Positions 36,118-44,443 of a stretch of DNA of 44,599 bases are shown here, in pieces. This DNA comes from Hirudo medicinalis. Its lineage: Eukaryota; Annelida; Clitellata; Hirudinida; Hirudinidae. The stretch's first letter is position 1; each line of letters begins with the position of its first letter. Position numbers and translations under genes: made by a program. The stretch is taken from NCBI GenBank assembly GCA_011800805.1, contig MPNW01000414.1, forward strand, positions 1 through 44,599, in the 5' to 3' direction. The notes under the pieces are model-generated. The model ran no database searches, was not told where the DNA came from, and saw only the letters and a list, made by a program, of their open reading frames with translations.

Positions 36118-36125
36118 CAAATATA
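36118..36125 (-). promoter_or_regulatory. Promoter -7 box for the LysE-family gene
   Basis: Minus-strand TATATTTG matches TAnnTTTG, in the gap of 42 bases after uvrA. The upstream box would fall inside the last codons of uvrA and is not clear. Confidence 0.4.
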
Positions 36126-36137
36126 TGATTCGGGCAA

Positions 36138-38945
36138 TCAATTTCTTTGTAAATGCGCTTTTAAAAATTCGCCTGTGTACGATTTTTTGGCGTTCAACAA
36201 ATCTTCCGGCAAACCTTCAAAAACCAGATTGCCGCCTTTATAACCGCCTTCGGGGCCAATATCTATCACCCAGTCGGCACATTTAATCATATCCATATTA
36301 TGCTCAATAACCAGCACGGTATTGCCTTGTTCTACTAAGGTATTTAATGCTTTTAACAGCTTGTTAATATCATGAAAATGTAATCCGGTTGTGGGCTCAT
36401 CAAATATGAACATGGTTTTTTGAGCATGGTTACCTTTTATTAAAAAGGATGCTAATTTAATCCGCTGCGCCTCTCCTCCCGATAAGGTATTTGAGGATTG
36501 ACCCAAAGTAACATAACCCAAACCAACATTAACTAAAGATTGTAGTTTTGTTAAAATTTTAGGTTGCTTGTCAAAAAAAACAACGGCTTCATCAATAGTC
36601 ATACCCAAAATATCGGCAACATTTTTATCCTGATAAGTAATCTCTAAAATTTGTTGTTTAAACCGTTTGGCTCCACAAGCCTCGCAAGGCAAATAAATAT
36701 CTGCCATAAATTGCATTTCTATTTTTACCTCACCTTCTCCTTGGCAAACATCGCAACGCCCGCCTTCAACGTTAAATGAAAACGAAGCCGATTTTAAACC
36801 CGCTGTTTTAGCTCCCGACTGACTGGCATATAAAGCTCTAATATCGTCCCATGCTTTAACATATGTTACAGGATTTGACCTGGACGAACGCCCGATAGGA
36901 TTTTGATCTACTAATTCTACTGCATTAACCAAATCGGTTTGGCCAAAAATACCATCATGGACGCCTGTTTGCTCTCCGGCATAATTTTCTGTCGCTTTTT
37001 GCAAGGCAGGATATAAAATTTGTTTAACCAAACTTGTTTTGCCCGAACCCGAAACCCCCGTTACGCAGGTAAAAATGCCTAAAGGGAATTTTATATCAAT
37101 ATTTTTCAAATTGTTTTCGCGGGCTCCTTTAATCAGAATATAGTCTTTCCATTTGCGGCGTTTCCCGGGTACTTCAATTTTGGCTTTGCCTGCCAAATAT
37201 TTACCCGTAAGCGAATGAGGATCTTTTACAATATCTTTATAATTACCGCTAAAAATCAAATTACCTCCATTGGTTCCTGCCTCAGGGCCAATATCAATAA
37301 TATAATCTGAGGCTTTCATCATTTCTTCTTCGTGTTCAACCACCAAAACAGTATTACCCGCATTACGCAAACCCTGCAACACACCAATAAGCCTGTGGGT
37401 ATCTCTGGGGTGCAGCCCAATGCTGGGTTCGTCTAAAACGTAAACCGACCCAACCAAGCTGCTGCCTAAAGAAGTGGCCAAATTTATACGTTGGCTTTCG
37501 CCTCCTGAAAGGGTATTGGATAACCTATTAAGCGTTAAATACCCCAAACCTACGTTATTCAGATATAAAATGCGATTGGTTATTTCCAGCAGCAAACGCC
37601 CTGCTATTTTTTCTTCTGTTGCAGGCAGATTCATGCTTTTAAAAAATTGCAATAAATCTTCTAAAGGCATTAACACTAAATCTAATATCGATTTTTCATT
37701 TATTTTTACGTAAGCTGCGTCTTTACGCAATCTGCTTCCCTTACAATCGGGGCATTGGGTTTTTCCGCGATAACGAGACAGCATTACCCTATATTGAATT
37801 TTATAGGTTTGTTCTTCCAGTTCTTTAAAAAAATTGTTCAGCCCGCCAAAATACTTATTCCCCGTCCACAGCAGTTGCTGTTGAGTATTAGTAAGTTTAT
37901 TAAACGGTCTGTGAATGGGGAAATCGAATTTACTCGCATTGTTAACTAACTGTTTCAACCAATTGCTCATTTTTTCGCTGCGCCAAGGGGCAATGGCGTT
38001 ATCGTAAACGCTTTTACTTTTATCGGGGATTACCAAATCTTCGTCTATACCAATTACGCTTCCATAGCCTTCACAACATTTACACACGCCGTATGGATTG
38101 TTGAAACTGAAAAAGTTAGGACTGGGCTCTTCAAATTTAATCCCATCTTGTTCAAAACGGTCGCAAAAATGTGTTCTTTTCCCCTCGTAATCGACATATA
38201 AATCGCCTAGGCCTTCAAAAAAAGCAGTCTGCACGCTGTCTGCTATACGACTTAAAGTTTCCTCCTCGCAGTTTATTACAATCCGGTCAATTAAAATTTG
38301 AACAGTATGTTTATCTTTTAAATTTTCATCTTTAATCGTTTCATCATCTAAAATATCTTCTATTTTTCGGATTGAATTTTTGTAGAATACACGCAGAAAA
38401 CCTTTTTGAAGCAATACGGCAAACTCTTCTTTCAAAGTGCGATTATGGTGTGGATGAAGCGGACAGTAAATGATTACGGCTGCATCGTTGCCAAGGGAAA
38501 CAATAAAGTCGGTAACATCGCTTACCGTATCCTTTTTTACCGGTTTACCCGAAATCGGGCTGTAAGTAACGCCAATACGAGAATAAAGCAGCTTTAAATA
38601 ATCATATATTTCTGTAGAAGTGCCTACCGTAGAACGAGGATTAGAGGTAATAACCTTTTGTTCAATAGCAATGGCCGGAACAATGCCTTTAATATAATCT
38701 ACATCAGGCTTTTTCATACGCCCCATAAATTGGCGGGCATAGGCCGATAAACTTTCTACATAACGACGCTGCCCTTCTGCATAAAGGGTATTAAATGCCA
38801 AAGACGATTTGCCCGATCCTGACACGCCGGTTATTACCACCAACTTGTTTTTGGGGATGGTAACATCTATATTTTTAAGATTGTGTACCCGTGCGCCTTT
38901 TATAATAATATTTTTTTTGGGATCTTTTTCTAATTCATTGCTCAT
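36138..38945 (-). CDS. uvrA: UvrABC excinuclease subunit A
   Basis: About 935 aa, starting at MSNELEKDPKKNI; a TTG at 38963 six codons earlier is too close to the promoter. UvrA recognises DNA damage and loads UvrB in nucleotide excision repair. The two ATPase halves are intact: Walker A GVSGSGKSSLAFNT (about 43-56) and GVSGSGKTSLVKQ (about 635), ABC signatures LSGGESQRINLA and LSGGEAQRIKLA, and the adjoining Walker B LDEPSIGLHPRD and FDEPTTGLHFHD. Zinc modules are CKCCEGYG plus CPDCKGSR in the first half and CDVCQGEGE plus CEACGAKRF in the second. Single-gene unit. Confidence 0.97.
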   Translation of the reverse strand: MSNELEKDPKKNIIIKGARVHNLKNIDVTIPKNKLVVITGVSGSGKSSLAFNTLYAEGQRRYVESLSAYARQFMGRMKKPDVDYIKGIVPAIAIEQKVITSNPRSTVGTSTEIYDYLKLLYSRIGVTYSPISGKPVKKDTVSDVTDFIVSLGNDAAVIIYCPLHPHHNRTLKEEFAVLLQKGFLRVFYKNSIRKIEDILDDETIKDENLKDKHTVQILIDRIVINCEEETLSRIADSVQTAFFEGLGDLYVDYEGKRTHFCDRFEQDGIKFEEPSPNFFSFNNPYGVCKCCEGYGSVIGIDEDLVIPDKSKSVYDNAIAPWRSEKMSNWLKQLVNNASKFDFPIHRPFNKLTNTQQQLLWTGNKYFGGLNNFFKELEEQTYKIQYRVMLSRYRGKTQCPDCKGSRLRKDAAYVKINEKSILDLVLMPLEDLLQFFKSMNLPATEEKIAGRLLLEITNRILYLNNVGLGYLTLNRLSNTLSGGESQRINLATSLGSSLVGSVYVLDEPSIGLHPRDTHRLIGVLQGLRNAGNTVLVVEHEEEMMKASDYIIDIGPEAGTNGGNLIFSGNYKDIVKDPHSLTGKYLAGKAKIEVPGKRRKWKDYILIKGARENNLKNIDIKFPLGIFTCVTGVSGSGKTSLVKQILYPALQKATENYAGEQTGVHDGIFGQTDLVNAVELVDQNPIGRSSRSNPVTYVKAWDDIRALYASQSGAKTAGLKSASFSFNVEGGRCDVCQGEGEVKIEMQFMADIYLPCEACGAKRFKQQILEITYQDKNVADILGMTIDEAVVFFDKQPKILTKLQSLVNVGLGYVTLGQSSNTLSGGEAQRIKLASFLIKGNHAQKTMFIFDEPTTGLHFHDINKLLKALNTLVEQGNTVLVIEHNMDMIKCADWVIDIGPEGGYKGGNLVFEGLPEDLLNAKKSYTGEFLKAHLQRN

Positions 38946-38967
38946 GACTTCGGAACTGCTCAAGCTA

Positions 38968-38975
38968 CAAAGATA
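38968..38975 (-). promoter_or_regulatory. Promoter -7 box for uvrA
   Basis: Minus-strand TATCTTTG matches TAnnTTTG. Transcription would start near 38961, so the first usable start codon is the ATG at 38945. This decides the uvrA start. Confidence 0.5.
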
Positions 38976-39134
38976 ATATACCCGTTACGAATTTGACTTA
39001 TTGAATTTGGGATTTACAAATACCAAGTCTGGAAAATTTGCGCAATGTTAAACTATATTCACAGAACCAATCTGAAAACTTTTAAAACAATAAAAATGTC
39101 AAATTAAGTAATAGCTATTACCTGTAAATAATCT

Positions 39135-39142
39135 TATGTTTG
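39135..39142 (+). promoter_or_regulatory. Promoter -7 box of the candidate small RNA
   Basis: TATGTTTG matches TAnnTTTG on the plus strand inside the 613-base gap between uvrA and the sigma factor. No clear TTTG lies 19 bases upstream. Confidence 0.4.
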
Positions 39143-39147
39143 AGGTA

Positions 39148-39221
39148 AAGTTGTCCAACACTCGGGGAGTACTTCACCCCGATGAGATATGAAATGGTAT
39201 TTAATTTAACCATTTTTTATT
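39148..39221 (+). ncRNA. Candidate small RNA with two hairpins and a terminator
   Basis: Downstream of the promoter box two hairpins follow in order. The first is TCGGGG (39162-39167) with CCCCGA (39177-39182), notable for its GC content in an A/T-rich gap. The second is AAATGGT (39192-39198) with ACCATTT (39209-39215), continuing into a run of six T from 39213, which has the form of an intrinsic terminator. Together they outline a transcript of about 70 nt. No protein of useful length is encoded. It resembles no RNA family I can name; the start of the first hairpin is reminiscent of a TPP riboswitch, but the other conserved parts are missing. Confidence 0.4.
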
Positions 39222-39406
39222 ATCCGTATATAACTGTTTAAGTTTTTTCATGTAATTTATCCATAAACAGGGTATCTAAAATAAAGCGCAAAAAAATGAT
39301 TTTTTGTTAGCCTTTGCAAAATTTCATTAATTAAACGCTTAACTTCTTTATCTGGTTTGTTTACAAACGGGTAATTCATTTTCTGTTATAAACATTCTTT
39401 ATTTAA

Positions 39407-39414
39407 TAGCTTTG
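39407..39414 (+). promoter_or_regulatory. Promoter -7 box for the sigma-70 family gene
   Basis: TAGCTTTG matches TAnnTTTG, 144 bases before the start codon, implying an untranslated leader of about 138 nt. Within this leader is the perfect palindrome AAAAAGGCCTTTTT (39530-39543), 15 bases before the ATG, which could mask or mark the ribosome site. The sequence AAGGAGAAAG at 39481-39490 is too far upstream to act as the ribosome site. Confidence 0.4.
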
Positions 39415-39558
39415 ATATTTGCTTTTTACAAAAAAATTTATCTTCTTTGATATAGAAATTAAAAACACACCAAAAATTATAAGGAGAAAGTCTATCGATA
39501 AAAATGCTACTTAATTATTAAACAATAACAAAAAGGCCTTTTTACGTGTACTCTTTAT

Positions 39559-40134
39559 ATGAAGTTACAGCAGTATAGTGACCAAGATTTGGTGAAATTG
39601 TATATTAACGGCAACGAAACCGTTATAGAAGAATTGCTTCGCAGGCATAAATCAAAAATTTATACTTCTATTTATTTATTGATTAAAGATCAGTATTTGG
39701 CAGAAGACATTTTTCAAGACACTTTTGTTAAAGTGATTAATACTTTACGCAGCGGTCGTTACAACGAGGAAGGTAAATTTTTACCTTGGGTAATGCGCAT
39801 AGCATATAACTTATTAATAGATTATTTCCGCAGAGAAAAACGCACTCCTACCATTACCAGCGCAGATGGTACCGATGTGTTAAACTTTTTGCAGATATAT
39901 GAAGAAAGCGCAGAAGATGCAATGTTGCGCCAACAAACCCATGTTGATTTACGCAGAATGATTCAGCAATTACCCGATGAGCAAAAAGAGGTATTGATTA
40001 TGCGTCATTATGCCGATATCAGTTTTAAAGAAATTGCCGATTTAACAGGCGTAAGTATTAATACGGCTTTGGGTCGTATGCGTTATGCATTAAGCAATTT
40101 ACGCAAAATGATGAATGTTAAAGAGTTTTCGTAA
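39559..40134 (+). CDS. Sigma-70 family (ECF-like) RNA polymerase sigma factor
   Basis: 191 aa. Region 2: NETVIEELLRRHKSKIYTSI, YLAEDIFQDTFVKVINTL and the GKFLPWVMRIAYNLLIDYFR helix. Region 4: PDEQKEVLIMRHYADISFKE and IADLTGVSINTALGRMRYAL with its helix-turn-helix. No anti-sigma gene with a membrane helix is adjacent, unlike the 10-kb operon. Such a lone sigma factor next to uvrA is conserved in this group and is often thought to act in general or stress expression; this is inference. A small protein gene follows 237 bases later. Confidence 0.92.
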   Translation: MKLQQYSDQDLVKLYINGNETVIEELLRRHKSKIYTSIYLLIKDQYLAEDIFQDTFVKVINTLRSGRYNEEGKFLPWVMRIAYNLLIDYFRREKRTPTITSADGTDVLNFLQIYEESAEDAMLRQQTHVDLRRMIQQLPDEQKEVLIMRHYADISFKEIADLTGVSINTALGRMRYALSNLRKMMNVKEFS

Positions 40135-40371
40135 AAAAACCAGCGTTTGAAAATTACAAAACGATTTTTTAACATTTTTTTTACATTTTAAAAAAAGGCC
40201 GTTTGAATTAACTCAAAGACCCTTTTTCGGTTTATATAAAGTCTTTTAAACATTAATAAATCATAAAAAAAATAAAATCAGGTTATTAATCATTTTATCC
40301 TGAAAATATTTATAGGGTGTTAAACGTTATTTGATCATAATTATATATTAAAAATTTAGTAAAATCTGCGT

Positions 40372-40560
40372 ATGATAAAAATTTCTACCCAAAAATCCAA
40401 CAAAACAACCTTGAAGAGTAGTTGTTCAAAAGAAATTGATATGGACAATGGATTTACAGACTCAGTTTACCAATCCATTAAACCAAATCTTGATAATTTG
40501 ATAAAAAATCCACCGGAAGAAATCATCAATAAAATTTTGGCTTATGCAAAGCAGCAGTAG
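40372..40560 (+). CDS. Small conserved-looking protein downstream of the sigma factor
   Basis: 62 aa, hydrophilic, no signal peptide or membrane segment. The second half, GFTDSVYQSIKPNLDNLI then NPPEEIINKILAYAKQQ, looks like two amphipathic helices and has the feel of a conserved short protein that sits behind this sigma factor in relatives (recalled, not verified). A role as an anti-sigma-like partner is possible because of the position alone. Its start is the first ATG after an A/T-rich leader at 40335-40371. Confidence 0.6.
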   Translation: MIKISTQKSNKTTLKSSCSKEIDMDNGFTDSVYQSIKPNLDNLIKNPPEEIINKILAYAKQQ

Positions 40561-40650
40561 AAGTACTATGCCATCATCTGTTTGCCATAAAAGGCAATAG
40601 CGGATAGAGTTTTTATGGCGTGCTTCTGTTTAGTGTAAAAACCATCAAGC

Positions 40651-40860
40651 ATGGCCAACAAAAAACCTATTTCAACATCAGACAGCAGCGAGCATTGGTA
40701 TTACAGCGTTTGGATAGGTTTACTACGGCTTGATATTACCGCCAACTTAAATATTTCTATCCTAAAATCGGGTTATCGGATGTATGCCTATGCTTTGGGT
40801 GTTATTATTGGAACGATTTTATTGGCTGGCGCCGCTAAGTACCTGCCACCAAAACGCTGA
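40651..40860 (+). CDS. Small membrane protein, 69 aa
   Basis: Hydrophilic N-terminus (MANKKPISTSDSSEHWYYS), a central stretch WIGLLRLDITANLNISILKS and one membrane helix near the C-terminus (MYAYALGVIIGTILLAGAA) followed by KYLPPKR, a positive-inside end. No family is recognised. The gene starts 90 bases after the 62-aa gene, in the same direction. The region directly downstream is insertion-sequence debris. Confidence 0.5.
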   Translation: MANKKPISTSDSSEHWYYSVWIGLLRLDITANLNISILKSGYRMYAYALGVIIGTILLAGAAKYLPPKR

Positions 40861-41016
40861 TAACCTTAATGGTAATAGTTTATGTCAATACTTTTTAAGG
40901 GCTTATCCTTAGAAACTGTTTAAAAATGGTTTGTTAAGATGGAAACCTTTGCACGGGAAATATTTGGAATTTAAGATTTAACTATTTTATATTCAATAAA
41001 TTATTTTTATAGAGAT

Positions 41017-41857
41017 ATGAAACGTTATAAAAATTCCAATACAGCGATGTCTTTTTTTTACGATGTAGAACGCTGGACGCAAAAAGCAGTGTTCTACCAA
41101 AGAATAATACCCTTATTGACTGGAATAAAGTTGAAAAAGCGGTTAAAAAACATTACATCAAAGGCGATTCAGTTGTAGGGAAAAGCCTTATAGCGGATTC
41201 TGTTCAAGATGCTGTTGGCAGGCAAATGGAATGGGTATTCAGAAGTTAAATTGGAAGAGCATGTTAATGACAGTTTATCGGCCATTAAATTTTGTGGATT
41301 GAGCTTGCAATACCATGTTCCTGCCCGCAACCATCAACGGATTTCATACCCTGCTAACAGCGCCAAACGCTTTGGATAAATTATTAGACACCACCAAAGC
41401 CCGGTTAGAGGCTCATCGTTTATTGATAAATCAGAGCGTAAAAGTAGATGCAAGCCTTACAGAAAGCTCTTTGGGGCTCAAAACCTCGCTGTCAAATAAC
41501 TGAAGGCCGTAAGGAAGATAATTCAGTAGAGAACAGAAAAAAATCATAGGAAAAGAGTTTAAAAAAGATTCAAGGCAAAGGGGTAGATGCACAGGGGTGA
41601 TATCAGGGTAAAAAGGTAAAGCCATATTCGGATACAAAAAGGATATTGCTACAGACGCCAACTGAATGGTCTTTAACAAACTGATATCCAAAAACACGGG
41701 GTAGTAGATCGGGCTTTGAGCGGAATAAAAGGGTGGTTTGGGGCAGAGATTGCAAGAATGATAAAGGGAAGAAAAGCTAAACGCAGAACACGTTTTAGAA
41801 GCCGTTGCCTATAACTTAAAAAGAAGCCCTAATTTAGTTATTCAGCCAACAAAATAA
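41017..41857 (+). pseudogene. IS5-family transposase remnant with internal deletion
   Basis: Scattered frames give the familiar IS5-type protein: MKRYKNSNTAMSFFYDVERW, then in the next frame NTLIDWNKVEKAVKKHYIKG and DSVVGKS, later LEEHVNDSLSAIKFCGLSL, then LDKLLDTTKARLEAHRLLIN with QSVKVDASLTESS, and finally the ending EHVLEAVAYNLKRSPNLVIQ. Many stops and frameshifts occur, and the segment from about 41460 to 41760 is too short to hold the normal catalytic middle, so several hundred bases are missing. The element's left end may be near 40905-40925. It is dead. Confidence 0.8.
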
Positions 41858-41902
41858 TGGAGATTTCTTTGGAAAATCTTCCATTTCAAAAGAAAATCTC
41901 CA
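41858..41902. repeat. Imperfect inverted repeat after the IS5 remnant
   Basis: TGGAGATTT (41858-41866) pairs with AAATCTCCA (41894-41902), and with one bulge the pairing continues through CTTT/AAAG. A second small stem GGAA/TTCC sits inside. It begins directly after the transposase stop, so it may be the element's terminator or terminal structure. Confidence 0.5.
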
Positions 41903-41908
41903 AAATCA

Positions 41909-42166
41909 AAATAAATATTGCAAACGTTCTGTCCAAAATTCCAAAATATTTATTGCAAATGTCATGAAGAAATTTTAGAATCTGAATTTCATATCAGAAG
42001 CAAAGCCGAAACTCATACCGTTGAGGGTTATAATAATAGGGGCAGGCGCTATCTTGCACGGTTTAAAAGAAAAGGAAAGCGCTATAACAAAGCTGGGCAT
42101 ATGACTCAAAAATCGCTAAAAATCCTATTTCTGAAGTTGAATAATGAATTATATATACGAATTTAA
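41909..42166 (+). pseudogene. IS1-family transposase, 3' fragment
   Basis: The C-terminal end of an IS1 InsB-type transposase: SEFHIRSKAETHTVEGYNNR, GRRYLARFKRKGKRYNKAGH, then QKSLKILFLKLNNELYI. The upstream part (41909-41970) needs a frame change, where the same bases give IPKYLLQMS. The N-terminal zinc finger and catalytic region are missing. It begins just after the IS5 fragment's repeat and ends against the oppositely oriented fragment at 42163. Confidence 0.75.
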
Positions 42167-42413
42167 CAAGACCGAAAATTCTTTTTACAATCATTACATA
42201 CAAATCGTTGAACCTCTTTTGATGTCCGTTTTTTCTTGTTCTTGTAGATTGACAATGAGGGCAACGATGAGCAACAGCAACTTTATCTTTATTTTGCTCT
42301 TTTGTTATATCTGCTTGATGAGCAAACAAAAAACGCTCAATAATTTGATATAATCGATTTTTATCTTCTTGATTTAATTCCGAAATCTGTGATAATAGAC
42401 GGTATTTCGGATT
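42163..42413 (-). pseudogene. Zinc-ribbon N-terminus of an IS1595/IS1-like transposase, fragment
   Basis: Minus-strand frame beginning near 42413: NPKYRLLSQISELNQEDKN, RLYQIIERFLFAHQADIT, then HRCPHCQSTRTRKNGHQK; after a small deletion at KRG the other frame gives QRFVCNDCKKNFRSC and a stop at 42163. Four cysteines (CPHC and CNDC) make a typical transposase zinc ribbon. The catalytic portion is lost. The direction is opposite to the IS1 fragment, and the two abut at about 42163-42166. The gap 42414-42535 holds nothing I recognise. Confidence 0.65.
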
Positions 42414-42535
42414 ACAAATATAATAAATCTATTATTTAGACCAAAGCCAATAATATTTAAACCGTTTGCTTGCCTCAAAAAAGTATGGAATTATTTAAAA
42501 CAAAAGGATATGATTAGGTTAAATACAGCGGTTTT

Positions 42536-44311
42536 TCATTTGACATGCTGCTCGGCATCTTCATAAATTTTTTCAATTATGAGATAGTTTTTATCTAAAA
42601 TAATCTTGCGTTTTAAACTCAGCTTTGGGGTAAGCTCGCCACCGTTAATGGTAAATTCTTTGGGTAAAAGGGCAAACCGTTTTACCCGCTCCCACTGGCC
42701 AAATTGTTTTCCAATTTCATCAATGATTTCCTGATATTTTTGCAAAACCATTGGGTTTTTAACTATTTCTACCTGATCGGTAAATTCAATTTCTTCTTTA
42801 GCACACCAGTTTTTTAAAGCAGCAAATTCAGGTACTATCAAAGCGGCAGGAAATTTACGATTTTCACCCAGCACCATAATTTGCTCAATTAATGGCGATT
42901 CTTTGTAAATGTTTTCTAAATTTTGCGGAGCTATGTACTTTCCTCCTGCGGTTTTAAAAATCTCTTTCTTTCGGTCAGTAATTTTTAAAAAACGGCCATT
43001 TACAATTTCCCCGATATCGCCCGTATGGAAAAAACCATCTTTGTCAATCGCCTCTTTGGTTAAATCGTCTCTTCGGTAATAGCCTTTCATAATGTTGTGT
43101 CCTTTTACCAGTATCTCTTTATCTTCGGCAATTTTAATTTCTATTCCTTCTAAGGCGGGGCCAACGGTTCCAAACATTGTATTGCCAAAATAATTTACAC
43201 AAACAACCGGCGAAGTTTCGGTTAATCCGTATCCTTCTAAAACGGGTATTCCGGCAGCCCAAAAAATGCGTGCCAAACGTTGATTAAGCGCCGCCCCACC
43301 TGAAATAATGGCTTTTAACGACCCGCCAAAAGCTATTTGCCATTTTTTGAATACCAGTTTTCGGGCAACAGCCAGTTTAATCTTGTACCAAAAACATTTG
43401 TCATGCTCAAATTTCTCGGCCAAAGCAACAGCCCAAAAGAAAATTCTTCTTTTAATGCCTTTCAACTCTTTGCCTTTTTCCATTATTTTATCATACACCT
43501 TCTCCAACAAACGCGGAACGGAAGTGAAAATTTCCGGCTTTACGCTTTGAATATCCGCCATAATGGTATCCATACTTTCAACATAATAAACAGAGAGGTT
43601 TGAATAAATATAAAGATAAACAACCATCCGCTCGAAAATATGCGAAAGTGGTAAAAAACTTAAGCTGGTTTGTAAACCCTGCGATATTATTAATACACTT
43701 GCTTTTTTGAAATTTTGAACCATATTATCATGCGTAAGCATTACGCCTTTGGGTTTTCCGGTGGTTCCGGAAGTGTATATCAAAGTTAGAATATCGTTTT
43801 TTTCAACTGCTTTTCGGTATTCCTCTAAATCAATGTGCTTAAACTCTTGGCCTAGTTGCACCAATTCTTCCCAATTTTTAACTCCTTTTATCTTAGAAAA
43901 AGTGTAAATATCTACTTGATGCTTTAATTTTTTACAAATTTCGCTCACCTTGTGGTACAAAACCTCATCAGCCACAAACAACAGGCTTATTTCAGCATCT
44001 TCCAAAATAAATTCAATATCCTGATTAGCCAAAGTAGGATAAAGAGGAACCTGATAAGCCCCCAGTTGCATAATGGCAAAATCACAAACATTCCATTCCG
44101 GCCTATTTGCCGACATGATAGCCACTTTGCTCTCTTTGCCGATTTTTACCGATGCAAGCCCTCTGCTTAAATCATTAACCTTTGTACAAAATTCTTCTGT
44201 GCTGTATTTTAACCACTCCCCATTAATTTTTCCACAAATAAATTCTTTTTTAGGCGATACAGAAAGACGATACTTTAATAAATCGAATACGCGTGTAATA
44301 GAAACTGACAT
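42536..44311 (-). CDS. fadD: Long-chain fatty-acid--CoA ligase (AMP-forming)
   Basis: About 591 aa from MSVSITRVFDLLKYRLSVS; an ATG nine codons earlier (44338) gives atypical residues and is not preferred. It activates fatty acids with ATP and CoA for phospholipid use or beta-oxidation. The AMP-binding motif is LIYTSGTTGKPKGVMLTH (about 177-194), the second is EGYGLTETSPVVCVN, and the C-terminal domain has FFHTGDIGEI, FLKITDRKKEIFKTAGGKY and IAPQNLE. The form is the membrane-associated long-chain type (Faa1/FAA-like). Its promoter box is at 44374-44381. The exact gene symbol is only the best general one. Confidence 0.88.
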   Translation of the reverse strand: MSVSITRVFDLLKYRLSVSPKKEFICGKINGEWLKYSTEEFCTKVNDLSRGLASVKIGKESKVAIMSANRPEWNVCDFAIMQLGAYQVPLYPTLANQDIEFILEDAEISLLFVADEVLYHKVSEICKKLKHQVDIYTFSKIKGVKNWEELVQLGQEFKHIDLEEYRKAVEKNDILTLIYTSGTTGKPKGVMLTHDNMVQNFKKASVLIISQGLQTSLSFLPLSHIFERMVVYLYIYSNLSVYYVESMDTIMADIQSVKPEIFTSVPRLLEKVYDKIMEKGKELKGIKRRIFFWAVALAEKFEHDKCFWYKIKLAVARKLVFKKWQIAFGGSLKAIISGGAALNQRLARIFWAAGIPVLEGYGLTETSPVVCVNYFGNTMFGTVGPALEGIEIKIAEDKEILVKGHNIMKGYYRRDDLTKEAIDKDGFFHTGDIGEIVNGRFLKITDRKKEIFKTAGGKYIAPQNLENIYKESPLIEQIMVLGENRKFPAALIVPEFAALKNWCAKEEIEFTDQVEIVKNPMVLQKYQEIIDEIGKQFGQWERVKRFALLPKEFTINGGELTPKLSLKRKIILDKNYLIIEKIYEDAEQHVK

Positions 44312-44373
44312 ATGATAACAGGTTAGGATTTTATACAACCATGTGTTTTTTTAACGGCATAGTTGACTTTTAT

Positions 44374-44381
44374 CAAAATTA
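44374..44381 (-). promoter_or_regulatory. Promoter -7 box for the acyl-CoA ligase
   Basis: Minus-strand TAATTTTG matches TAnnTTTG. A T-run (44401-44406, read as TTTTTT on the minus strand) lies at the place of the upstream box. The chosen ATG is 62 bases downstream of the box. Confidence 0.45.
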
Positions 44382-44443
44382 ACAATTAATTTTTTGATTT
44401 AAAAAACACATTTTCCCGTTTTTTACTTTGTATCTCCAATATC

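Noticed and set aside
39160..39190. Resemblance of ACTCGGGG...CCCCGATGAGAT to the start of a TPP (thi-box) riboswitch
   Set aside because: The second conserved half of the TPP aptamer (the GAACCTGAT and GATAATGCCAGCG-type blocks) is absent, and no thiamine gene follows.
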